NCBI GenBank assembly: GCA_034670025.1
Contig: JAXMOE010000003.1
Location: forward strand, 186,001 to 250,000
Direction: 5' to 3'
DNA from: PGYR01 sp034670025
Lineage (GTDB): Bacteria; Bacteroidota; Ignavibacteria; Kapaibacteriales; UBA2268
DNA length: 64,000 bases
Shown: piece after piece, positions 42,977 through 53,700 of the stretch
Layout of the letters: each line of letters starts with the position of its first letter
Numbering within the stretch: position 1 is the stretch's first letter
Program-made: the position numbers and the translations under genes
The notes under the pieces: generated by a model
Seen by the model: the letters and a program-made list of their open reading frames with translations, nothing else
Told to the model about the DNA's origin: nothing
Databases searched by the model: none

Positions 42977-45900
42977 ATGAATACATATAGAATAATAACA
43001 TTAGTTACTATGCTGATTATGAGTAGCTTTGGCTTGCAGTCAGCAGTAATAAACTCAACTGAAGAAGGTGGTTCTTGGAAAGAAGAAACCACATGGGTAG
43101 GGGGAGAAATGCCAACTACTGAAGATGATGTGATTATAAATGGTACAGTAATAACTAACGGAGGAAGCTATTCAACATCTAATTTTTACGCTAATAATTT
43201 GACCATAACAGAAGGTGGGAGAATATTACGTGAAGGTGAAGGTTCTGGCGGATATACTATATTACATGTGGCGGGTAACCTAGTAAACAATGGAGAATTG
43301 ATTGATTTGGCAGACTGGTTAGATTTGAAAGTAAGTGGCAATTTGATTAACAATGGTGTGTTGAAGCCAAGAACAATTACTATGTTGGGTAGTAATGTAG
43401 TACTGAATACAATACAGCCAATAGAGAGCGGTACTTTTAGAATTAATGTAACTGACGGCTCTGTAAAAGCAGTAACAGATTTGAAGTTCAAAAACTGTTA
43501 TGTCACTTCAGAAAATGATAACTACATTGAATTAGGTGAATATGATCTTTTTCTCGACGCAGACACTATAACATATGATGGTTATTATGGGAAAGTAAAT
43601 TCTAAGTCACATTTTAGAGTTCCAATTGTAATAAGTGGAAAGAGTACTATCAATATTGATAAATCAATATACGGCGGAGATATAACTGGGAATGCGGTTA
43701 TAAAAAGTCCTGACTATGCGTTCATTAGGACTATAAACGTGGAAGGTGATTTCACTATAGCTGAAAAAACTAAAGTTAGTGTTTTCGATGACCTCCAATA
43801 TTTAGTTGTCAAAGGTGACTTTCATAACAAAGGTATTATGAATTATGACACCATAAGGACAGTAGGGGTAGCATTTCCCCCTCAGAGACTAAGAGTTATG
43901 CTCTATGGAGATTATTACAACTCTTCAATTACAGGCACCACTGAGTTTTATTTAGTTACAGACGGTAAAACAAGAAATATATATGGGAATATAGATAATT
44001 TCCTTAAAATAATGGAGTCCGAATCAGATGAGACTCCTGGCGGTAAAGTCTTAATTGATAGTAAAGTAGAGATTGGTGGTAAGTTAGAAATTTATGCAGA
44101 TTTGGAGATAGACACTACTGGTCACCTTGAATTAACAAAAACTGGTTGGGGAGCAATTTATCACAAAGATGGCTATAATCTAACGAACAACGGAACATTT
44201 GATCGAATACACAATGTTAGTAATAAATGGGATTATAGGAAGTTCTCAGACCAAGCTGGTACTTATATTGACTATGAGCTAAGAGATTGGGAAGGTGAGT
44301 TAAACAGTGTTTATGTAACTACCTACAATAATCAGACTCACCCTGCTTTGGCAGGTACTTCTAACAGATGGTGGAGACTGGAATCAAGTGATGATTACAC
44401 AGACTTAAAATATACCATGAAGTTATATTATGATGAAAATCAGCTAAATGGGCAAAGTGAAGACGAAATAAATGTATTCAGATCTACCGACAAAGGACAA
44501 TCTTGGGAAGTTGTTTCAATTGGTGAATATGCTGTACACAACAAAGAAGAAAACTATTTCTCTATTGGCTCTTGGTCAGGCAAAGAATCACTTTTGACCG
44601 AATATGGTGACTTTGTGATAGGTACAGGTGACGCCACTGTCCCTGTGGAATCACCATTGGTTATGAACCTAACTGGTAGAGAAGATGTAAGATTGGGAGC
44701 TCCGAATAGCTTTACAGTAACTATTGACAATATCACTAACAAAAGGACTGAGGACTATATACTACCAATTGATGTTGGTGATGAAATCGAATTCATGTAC
44801 TTCGAATTTACAGAAAACAATGGTGTGGAAAGAGTACCATTCGACTCTATGGGTTTGAAAAAAGATGATACAGCACTTTTATTCTTACCTGCACTGGAAC
44901 CAAATGAGACAATTAGCTTTGATTTTGTTGTCAAAGGTGTAGAATCAAAACCATCTGGCAAGGTGTTGGATTCAAAAGCAATTATAGTAGGTGCGGTAGG
45001 AGACAAGGCACAAGATGGGATTGTAAATGCGTTAATCGGTTATGTTAAAAGTAAATTCACATTAAGTGATAAAGAGAGAGCAGAATACGCTCGTGGTCTT
45101 AACTTAACTGTCCAACAAACGAGGCACGAGAAAAAAACTTATGGTCGTGGTGTTACTGCTTTGCGAACTGTACTCAAGAAAGGAGTAGAAAAAGCTTCTG
45201 ATTCCAATCCGGCTACATCATTGGTTTACAAAGTTGGCTCTGCTATTGAAACTGTTTCTGAAGTTGCACCAACACTTAGACAAAGACTGTTCCATTGGTT
45301 TTACAAAGAAACTGGACTTTACGGAGTGGAAGAATCGAAGGTTGCTGGTGGTACATCGCAAGATGTGAGAATGGTTTCATCTTGGGACCCTAACGAGAAG
45401 ACTGGTCCTTCGGGCTATGGCGAGGATAATTACTTGAAGGATGCTGGTACTTTTACATATAATATATCATTTGAAAATAAAAAGGAAGCAACTGCTCCTG
45501 CTTACAAAATTGAGATATTAGACACATTGTCTAATCTATTCGACCCAGAAACAGTTGAGTTTCGTAGCACTAGTCACTCGGAGAGTAATGATTGGACTGT
45601 AGAAAGAGATGGGAACATACTCCGCTGGTATGTAGAAGGAATAGAACTGCCACCAAACGCAACTCCACCAGAAGGCGAGGGATATGTTTCTTTCAGTGTG
45701 AAGCTTAATGCTGGTGTTGAATCGGGTGAAATAATTGAAAACAGAGCTACAATTGTATTCGATGAGAATGCACCGATAACTACTAACACTTGGGTTAACA
45801 TTTTAGATGGAATTTCACCGAATACTACTGAAATAACTGCTGCTTACAACAAGCAAAACGAAGTGATAAACTTAGAGTTAGCTGTGGAAGACAACGAAGG

Positions 45901-46369
45901 TGGTAGCGGAGTAGGTGAAATTGCTTATTTCGTCTCAGTAGATGGAAAACCATTCAGAACATTAGGATATGGATTTGAAAAAGCTATTAGTTTTAACACT
46001 TCTTCTGATAGTGGTGCGGTATATAGATTCTACGCTGTAACTTCTGACAATGTAGGCAACCAAGAAAGTGCAACACCAAAAGTGGTCGAAGTTGATATAA
46101 CAGGCCCATCAAATGTGGAAGTGAATAGATTGCAAATACCAATAGGCGTTTATCCGAATCCAGTTCAAAATTTCTTGAATGTTGATTTGTATGATGCAAA
46201 GGGAGTTTACAACTACGAGCTATATGAGCTTAGTGGAAGACCAGTTATGAGTGGCATAATACAAGGTCAAAGTGCGATAGGAATATCTGATCTGACAAGC
46301 GGTGTGTATTTATTGAAAATAACAAAAGGCGACAGAACAAAAGTCTTCAAGCTTGTAAAAGAAGATTAG
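42977..46369 (+). CDS. Large multidomain surface protein with T9SS sorting tail
   Basis: A 1130-residue exported protein. A signal peptide (about 1-23) leads into a beta-helix-like N-terminal region that starts with the frequent surface motif GSWKEETTWVGGEMP. A central helical insert follows at about 680-790. A conserved domain starts with SWDPNEKTGPSGYG (about 805) and continues FTYNISFENKKEATAPAY to IENRATIVFDENAPITTN, typical of T9SS surface proteins. An Ig-like module and a T9SS type A tail (GVYPNPVQNFLNVDLYDA, then LTSGVYLLKITKGD) end it. Likely co-transcribed with the lipoprotein. Confidence 0.87.
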   Translation: MNTYRIITLVTMLIMSSFGLQSAVINSTEEGGSWKEETTWVGGEMPTTEDDVIINGTVITNGGSYSTSNFYANNLTITEGGRILREGEGSGGYTILHVAGNLVNNGELIDLADWLDLKVSGNLINNGVLKPRTITMLGSNVVLNTIQPIESGTFRINVTDGSVKAVTDLKFKNCYVTSENDNYIELGEYDLFLDADTITYDGYYGKVNSKSHFRVPIVISGKSTINIDKSIYGGDITGNAVIKSPDYAFIRTINVEGDFTIAEKTKVSVFDDLQYLVVKGDFHNKGIMNYDTIRTVGVAFPPQRLRVMLYGDYYNSSITGTTEFYLVTDGKTRNIYGNIDNFLKIMESESDETPGGKVLIDSKVEIGGKLEIYADLEIDTTGHLELTKTGWGAIYHKDGYNLTNNGTFDRIHNVSNKWDYRKFSDQAGTYIDYELRDWEGELNSVYVTTYNNQTHPALAGTSNRWWRLESSDDYTDLKYTMKLYYDENQLNGQSEDEINVFRSTDKGQSWEVVSIGEYAVHNKEENYFSIGSWSGKESLLTEYGDFVIGTGDATVPVESPLVMNLTGREDVRLGAPNSFTVTIDNITNKRTEDYILPIDVGDEIEFMYFEFTENNGVERVPFDSMGLKKDDTALLFLPALEPNETISFDFVVKGVESKPSGKVLDSKAIIVGAVGDKAQDGIVNALIGYVKSKFTLSDKERAEYARGLNLTVQQTRHEKKTYGRGVTALRTVLKKGVEKASDSNPATSLVYKVGSAIETVSEVAPTLRQRLFHWFYKETGLYGVEESKVAGGTSQDVRMVSSWDPNEKTGPSGYGEDNYLKDAGTFTYNISFENKKEATAPAYKIEILDTLSNLFDPETVEFRSTSHSESNDWTVERDGNILRWYVEGIELPPNATPPEGEGYVSFSVKLNAGVESGEIIENRATIVFDENAPITTNTWVNILDGISPNTTEITAAYNKQNEVINLELAVEDNEGGSGVGEIAYFVSVDGKPFRTLGYGFEKAISFNTSSDSGAVYRFYAVTSDNVGNQESATPKVVEVDITGPSNVEVNRLQIPIGVYPNPVQNFLNVDLYDAKGVYNYELYELSGRPVMSGIIQGQSAIGISDLTSGVYLLKITKGDRTKVFKLVKED

Positions 46370-46387
46370 TAAAATAAACTAAAATTT

Positions 46388-46424
46388 AAAAAGCATCCTT
46401 GCTAAATTAGTAAGGATGCTTTTT
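46388..46424 (+). terminator. Rho-independent terminator
   Basis: AAAAAGCATCCTT (46388-46400) pairs with AAGGATGCTTTTT (46412-46424), a 13-base perfect stem with 11-base loop and T-rich tail. Confidence 0.9.
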
Positions 46425-46450
46425 AATTTTTTTAATTTACTGCACCGCAT

Positions 46451-46463
46451 TTCGACAGGCTCA
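46451..46463. repeat. Copy of the TTCGACAGGCTCA intergenic 13-mer
   Basis: Exactly the reverse complement of 14623-14635, placed between the terminator of the T9SS gene and the end of the acetyltransferase gene. See the repeat cluster at 14590-14780. Confidence 0.6.
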
Positions 46464-46475
46464 ATGCACAAATAA

Positions 46476-47606
46476 CTACCCTATCGGCTTTTGGAATATA
46501 CGATAAGTCTTATATACCTGACCCTTCATAGTGGTTTCTAATCCACGTTTCATCATCTCGTTGTCTTCCAATATCCATGATGCTTCGCCTTTGGGCATTC
46601 CCAACTCAAATGCAGTCTCCCCTATCTCATAGTATAGAACTGCGTCCACACCACTACTTTGAAATTCTGGTAGCACTCCGAGTACAATTATCCTAGTTAG
46701 GTCTATGTGTTTTTTCTTAGTCATCAGGTTCCACGCAGCGCTGAGTATTCCACCGCTTTTGCCGTGTATCAAAGCTTGGTTTATATCGGGTAGTGACAAA
46801 GCAAAACCAGCTGGCTTGCCGTGTATCTCAGCTATTATTGTTAACCGTGGTTCGGCTATTTGTTTCAAATCAGCAGCGAGGAAATCAAACTCCTCATCTG
46901 TCATCTTAACGAAACCCCAATTCGGTTCCCAAGCGGCATTATACAAATCTTTAACTGTCTGCACATCTTTCTTGAATTGTGCTTTATTCTTAAAATTGAT
47001 TGGGCGTATAGTTATTCCTTTACGCTTACGGACTAATTCCTGCATTCTGCTGAGCTTTTCGCTCTTGTATGAGTCATGGTGTAGTATGTAGGCCAAAAGG
47101 TCTTTCTCCTTCGCCATACCGTACCCTTTTATCAATTTCTCATAGTATGGTGGGTTGTAAGTCATCAAAACAACTGGTGGTTGATCAAAAGCATCTACGA
47201 GCAGTCCAACCTCATCATTAGTCGATGGGTTTACTGGGCCACGCATGTCAGTCATTCCTCTTTCCTTTAACCATTTCTCAGCTTCATTAAGGAGGGCATT
47301 GGCTACGTCCTGCTTGTCTACGGATTCGAAGAATCCAAAGAAGCCAACCTTGTCATTGTGTATCTTGTTGTGGTTCTCATTAGTAATGGCTGCTATTCTT
47401 CCAACTATCTCTTTGCCGTCATAAGCGAGGAACAGCTGTATCTCTGCGTGTTGGAAAAATGGGTTCTTCTCCTCGTTGAGAAGCTTCATTCTATCCATCT
47501 TTATTGGTGCTACCCAGTTTGGATCACCTTTATAGAAGTTCCACTGGCAGTTTACAAACTTCTTTTTACCAGCCGCATCGGTTACTTTCTTTATCTCTAT
47601 AGCCAT
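46476..47606 (-). CDS. GNAT-like N-acetyltransferase (YghO-type)
   Basis: A 376-residue protein with GNAT features. An N-terminal part (LFLAYDGKEIVGRIAAITN, near 55-75, then VGFFGFFESVD and ALLNEAEKWLKERG) looks like one acetyltransferase domain. A second, less clear copy lies in the C-terminal half (LTIIAEIHGKPAGFALSLP, then RIIVLGVLPEFQSSGVDA). The acetyl-CoA loop is not a perfect R-x-x-G-x-G. Similar proteins are often annotated as YghO-like with no known substrate. ATG at 47606, with GGTGAG just upstream on the minus strand, was chosen over a GTG four codons earlier. Confidence 0.75.
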   Translation of the reverse strand: MAIEIKKVTDAAGKKKFVNCQWNFYKGDPNWVAPIKMDRMKLLNEEKNPFFQHAEIQLFLAYDGKEIVGRIAAITNENHNKIHNDKVGFFGFFESVDKQDVANALLNEAEKWLKERGMTDMRGPVNPSTNDEVGLLVDAFDQPPVVLMTYNPPYYEKLIKGYGMAKEKDLLAYILHHDSYKSEKLSRMQELVRKRKGITIRPINFKNKAQFKKDVQTVKDLYNAAWEPNWGFVKMTDEEFDFLAADLKQIAEPRLTIIAEIHGKPAGFALSLPDINQALIHGKSGGILSAAWNLMTKKKHIDLTRIIVLGVLPEFQSSGVDAVLYYEIGETAFELGMPKGEASWILEDNEMMKRGLETTMKGQVYKTYRIFQKPIG

Positions 47607-47637
47607 ACTACTCACCACTTATATTTATTTAACTCTA

Positions 47638-47669
47638 CAAAAATACTCTATTCTTACCATATATAAAAA
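47638..47669 (-). promoter_or_regulatory. Candidate promoter of the acetyltransferase gene
   Basis: On the minus strand TATTTTTG (47645-47638) is a perfect -7 element. TTTT (47669-47666), one mismatch from TTTG, lies 20 bases upstream, right beside the terminator of the upstream operon. Confidence 0.55.
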
Positions 47670-47671
47670 GA

Positions 47672-47703
47672 AAATCCCACCAGGCAAAACCTGATGGGAT
47701 TTA
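47672..47703 (-). terminator. Rho-independent terminator of the repetitive-protein operon
   Basis: On the minus strand AAATCCCATCAGG and CCTGGTGGGATTT form a 13-base stem with one G-T pair, around a short loop, followed by TTCTTTTTAT. Confidence 0.85.
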
Positions 47704-47743
47704 ATTTTAAGCTATAATCTTAAGTTAGATTATATATTTGCTA

Positions 47744-50700
47744 TTAGTTACTTAAAGCTACCCAAACACCACCAGCAAATACAAACTGTGTTGCTTGCTG
47801 AGCTGGAATTGTGTAATTAGCCAAAGTACCAGTAGTGAAAGACATATCGCCACCATCTTCGTTAGTTATAACAAGGATTTGACCCTCTTGTGATCCAGCA
47901 GGTATGTCAAGATTACTTCTGTTAGCACCACCAGTAGTACATCTCTTAATAGTAGAAGATGTAATAGCAATTGAAGCGCCATTTAATGCAATATTTTGTA
48001 CATTACCATTAGCATCAATACTAACTCTCGCGTGACCATTAGTTACAGCAAGAGCATAAGCATCAGAACCAGTATTGTTGTTTGACATAGTAACTGTAGG
48101 AGCACTATCATCATTAACATCATTAGTTGCTGTGATAGCTCTACCAGTAGAAGCTTCAGCTTGTACTGCAATACCAGTAGTTACTTCAGAAGCAACACCA
48201 TCACCACTATTACTAGCTACAACGTTTACACCAGTACCAGTAGATACTGCTATATCAGCACCAATACCACCACCAACATCAGCAGATAGACCAGTACCAG
48301 TAGCACCGTTCATATCAGCATTGAATGCTATAGCGTTATCACCATCTAAAGTAGTGTTATAACCAATAGCTGCAGCAGCATTAGCAGGATTAAGTACATT
48401 AATACCATTCACGTTAGTGTTTACTAATACAGCGGCGTTATTGTTACCAGCAGTTTTAGTTACTACGAATAAGTTATCATTAGTAGTAGCAGCAGTGATT
48501 TCTACATTATCATCACCATCTTGCATAGTCATAGTAACATCATCAGTGATAGTTACTGGAGTAGCATTAACGCCAGCTTCATTGTAAATATCGCCTCTAA
48601 TATCAAAGTCTTCATTTACTAATAAGTTGTCATCAACTTCAACAATATCATCGTCAGAAGCTTGTATTACAGTTTGAATATTTGCAATACCAAGACCATC
48701 AACTAATAATTGATTGTTAGCAGTAGCTAAGTTAACTGTAAAATCTGTATTCTCAGTTAAATCAAAATCTATATCTAACTCAGCATCTGTTGCAACGATT
48801 TGATTTCCATTATTATAAGCAACTTGTAAAGTATGGTTTAATAATGCTTGTTGTACAGCTCTTGCAGTTACTAACTCATCATCATTTGATGGGTCAGGGA
48901 ACAAGAATGTAGCAGTTAAGTCTAATGAAGTGAAAATATCATCAACAGAATTTTCATTTCCAGCAGAACCTAAAGTTAAAGCACCAGTAATTTGTGCATC
49001 ACCAGTTACAACTAATTCATGATCAGCAGCAGCAGGTGAAGTAGCAATAGTACCATTTACATTAGTAGTAGTTGGAGTAGCAACACCATTTATAGAAGCT
49101 TGAGTTGCATTAAGACCATCACCAAATGTAGAATTAGCCGAAGCTACATCAATGTTACCAGAGATATCTACATCCAATACACCACCTGTGTTAGCAAAAG
49201 CATAAGTTTCAGTAGCGCCACCGTTTCTATTAAGACCAGTTTCAGAGTATAATGCGTTAGTGCTTACACCAGCATTATCCCCATCAACAGTTATACCACC
49301 AGCAGAGATTGAAACCTCAGCAGTTGCAGCACCATTAACATCAAAGTCAATAATAGAAGCTTGTTCATCAAATCTAGCCATCAAATTACCATCACCATTA
49401 GGATCAAGGTCAATTTGTTGGTTAGCTTGGTCTAATTCTAAGTTAGTAGAAGCATCAACGCCAAAAGTAGCAGCGTTTGCAGCATATCCAACTAACAATT
49501 CAGTTCCAATAGCTGTACCAATATGTACTGAAGCACCGTCAACAAAAAGATCTTTCCATCTTACAGCGTCAGTACCTAATGTGTTAGTAGCAGGAGTACC
49601 TGGTATTAAGTTATCATTTACAGTAACATCACCAGTATTGTTTACAATTGTACCTTGTATGTTAAGTACATTAGTAGTTTCATTGTAAGTATAATCGTCA
49701 TCAGTAACCATGTTACCAGCAGCATTTGTTACAACTACTCTGTCTGGGTCCAAAGAACCAACAGTTAAAGTACCAGTTACAAGTGCATCACCATTTACAG
49801 TCAATTCATAGTCAGTAGCTGCTAAAGGAAGTGGAGTAATAGCTCCATCTACATTCAATACATTTGCATTAGTACCAATTGTACCTAATGCGTGTCCTGA
49901 ATTAAGACCAGTTAAAGCACCGTCTAAAGATACATCCAAATCACCTGCACCACCATTAGTGAATGCAAAAGTTTGAGTAGCACCATTTGCAGCAACACCA
50001 GCATCAGATAATACAACATCACCAGCACCGCCAGTAGAGATTGTAGCACCTGTAGAAGCAAAACTAAAGTTAGTAGTTGCATCACCGTTAGGGTCTAAAT
50101 CAACTGTAGTACCATCAGCAGTAAAGTTGTTAGTACCATTACCATCTGCATCAATAAGTGCAACAGCACCATTAACGTGGAAGTTTGGAGTACCACTTGA
50201 GTTACCATCTAATAAGATACCTGCACCAGTTGGATCAACTGTTACATCATTTGTTCCATCACCATCAGCATCAGTTAAAGCAACTGTACCATTAACGTGG
50301 AAGTTAGGAGTACCACTTGAATTACCATCTAATAAGATACCTGCACCAGTTGGATCAACTGTTACATCTATATTAGCATCTGCATCAGCATTTAACCATA
50401 TTTGATCATTTGCAGCATCTACAGTTACTTCATTAGCAGCATCACCATTAGGATCTAGAGTAATTACATCATTAAGTGCATCCATAGTAGTTACTACAGC
50501 ACCGTCTACAGTAAATGTAGCAGCGTTAGCAGCGTAACCTACAGCCAATTCTGTATTACCAGCGAATCCACCAGTAGGACCTACGTGTACAGAACCGCCA
50601 TTTACATAAGCATTTGACCATCTGTTTACATCAGAACCTAAGTTATAAGTATCATCAGCATCAGGCTCTAAATCGTCTTCAACGATTACTGCATTACCAG

Positions 50701-53700
50701 CAGAAGTGTTAATGATGTTTACTTGAGCGTCTAAGTATCCAGCACCATCGATAATAACGTCGTTTCCAACATTAGCACCTGTGATAGTGAAGTCAGTAGC
50801 TTCTTCTAAGTTAAAGTCGATATCACCTTGACCATCAGTCGAAGTGATAGAGTTTCCGTTGTTATAAGCAACTTGTAAGTCATGGCTTAACAATGCATCT
50901 TCAACTGCTCTTGCAGAGATTAATTGTGCATCGTTAGACTCAAAAATTACAGTTGTTGGAGGAGCTGGAAGCGCCGGAGTCAACGTAGTTAAGTCAGTAG
51001 AGATATAAATATCATTTACTGAGTTATACGTATCAGCACTACCACCTAAGTTCAATGAACCAGTTAGCTCAGCATCACCGTTTACTAATAAGTCTGCATT
51101 AGCAGTAGGAACAGTTGTTGCAGTACCAGGACCAGCAGGTGAAACGTTAGGAACACCAGGGTTAGACAAGTCAATAGTAACAGCAGTTAAAGCACCTCTA
51201 ACAGTAGTTTGATTTTCATCAACACCATCACCAATCCATGCTTGATTTCTTACATCTAAGTGACCGTCTAAGTTTAAATCAAAGTCACCACCAGTATTAA
51301 ACATTTGGAAGTCTTCAGTTACCGCAAGTGGGTCACTAATTTTTTCCATAGAGTTTTCATTTATAAATAATGCACCACCGTTGATAGTACCATTATTGAT
51401 AATCACTTCACCATCGTGAGCAATTAGGTCAGTACCTTGGATAGCAGAGTTAGCTTGGATAGAACCATAAGTTTTCAAAGCTAATTTCTGTCCAGAAGCA
51501 GCACCGTCATTATTTCTCAATACTAGAGTCGCATCTTCTACATCAGTACCAGTTGGATCTGGAGCTACATAGTCATCAGCAGGATCAAGTGGAGTCATAG
51601 GATCGATTAATGGTAATTGCGTTGGAGCGTCATTTTCCATTAATACAGTTCTACCTTCATTCAAGTTTTCGTTAGTGAAAGTAGCAATGTAGTTTTGACC
51701 TTGTACACCAATACCGTGAACTTGAAGTGCAGAACCAGTACCATCAGCAACATCTTTAATGATTTCTACAGCAGCAGAATCATTAGCGGCAGCAGCTGAA
51801 TTAAATACAGCAGCAGAACCATCACCAGAAATACCAGTGTGAGTTAGAGTAAATGCATCACCAGGACCATCATAAGAACCAATCCAAGGAAGGATAATAC
51901 CTTCGTCATCTTCCCAAGAAACACCACCAAAACCGTCAGCTTTCATGATCTTACCTTGAGGTTGACCTTGAGAACTTACTTTCTCGTTAGTTACAGCTAA
52001 GTCAGCAATTTTCAAGTTAGTAACAGCACCGTTAAACAACTTAGCAGTTGTAACAGCATCGTCAGCTATCTTAGCAGTAGTAACTGCAACGTCTTGTATA
52101 GTTCTTGTAGATACTGAATTATCAGCCATTTTTGGCTCAGTTACAGCATTTGTTTCAATTGTTCTAGTAGATACAGCATTGTCAGCTAATTTAGCTTCAG
52201 TAACATTAACGTCAGCAATATCAGCAGTCATTACTTCGCCATCAGCAATTTTGATAGTTGTAACTGAATTATCAGCTAACTTATCAGTAGTAATAGCCAT
52301 ATTAGCAACTTTAATAGTAGTTACGCCTAAGTCCATTAAGTCAGCAGTCATTACTTGACCGTCAACAATGTGATTAGTCATAATAGCATCGTCAGCAATT
52401 TTAACACCTGTTACAGATGCATCCATTAAGTCGATAGTCATGATGCTTTCGTCTAAGATTTTTGCAGAGTTAACCGCGCCATCCATTAAGTCAGCAGTCA
52501 TTACTTGACCGTCCATAATGTGATTAGTCATTACAGCATCGTCAGCTAATTGGAATGGAGTAATTGCATTTTCTGCAATATTATCAGAATCGATAAGACC
52601 AGCAGTCCATCCTGCAGCATCTCTGATTAGTAAATCATTGATACCACCAAACTGTGGGTCTAAAGTTACAGGGTCAGCAGAAGTACCATCACCAGTTATA
52701 GGAGCTGTAGTGAATACAGTTGGGCCAGCCCATCTCATTGCACCGTCAACAGCATCCCAAGAAAGGAAATCGCCATCTACAGGACCTACAACATTATTTA
52801 CAGCAATGTTTTCAACCATAACCGCGTCGTCAGCTAATTTAGCATTAGTTACTGCGTCATCCATTAAGTCAGCAGTCATTACTTGACCGTCCATAATGTT
52901 AACAGACATTACTGCATCTACAGCAAGATCAGCGTTCATTACTTGACCGTCAACGATATTTGCAGACATAACAGCGTCGTCAGCTAATTTTTCGTTAGTT
53001 ACTGCATCATCCATAAGGTCAGCAGTCATTACTTCACCATCTAAGATTTTTGCAGAAGTAACAGCGTCGTCAGCTAAACCTAAAGGCATAGCGTTAGTAC
53101 CATCACCATCGATAGTAGCATCAGTAGCTACAGCAACCATACCAGTTAGAGCAGCTAAGTTAAATAACTTTGCAGCATCCAAATTGATGATTTTAGCATC
53201 CATGATAGTCATGTCAGCAATTTTTTCATTCGTTACAGCACCATCAGCAATACGGTCAGTTTTCACTGCACCAACTGCGATAAGTGGATCTGGATAAGTA
53301 CCAGTCATATCACCACCAGCAGGGCCAGATGGAGAAGTTGAGATATTTGGAGAAAGCATTTCTGTAGTTATAGAACCATCAGGAATGTTGTCCAAAATAG
53401 CGTCAGGTCTAATTTGTGGGTTAGGATACATACCCATCAAATCACCACCAGCAGTTAAAACTTCTGGAGCAAGGTTATCTAAACCAATTGCTTCTGGAGC
53501 AACGTCCATAGCTAAACCTGATTCAAACGCATAAGTTGCTGTATCAGCATCAGCAGCGTAGAACGCAGAAGGAGCAGAAGTTAATTTTGTTCTAGGAAAC
53601 GGTTGGTTGTTACCAACAGTTATTTGAACATAATACTGCTTATCGAACTTTAAGTCGATAGGGTTAGTTTCACCCAAGTATGTAGAAAAAGTTCCATCAG

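Noticed and set aside
48075..52886. Several long open frames on the plus strand inside the giant gene
   Set aside because: They are shadows of the repetitive, biased coding sequence on the minus strand. They lack ribosome sites and recognisable domains.
47744..53300. Short regular repeats as a CRISPR array
   Set aside because: The period is about 30 bases without unique spacers, and the repeats are in frame and code for decapeptides.
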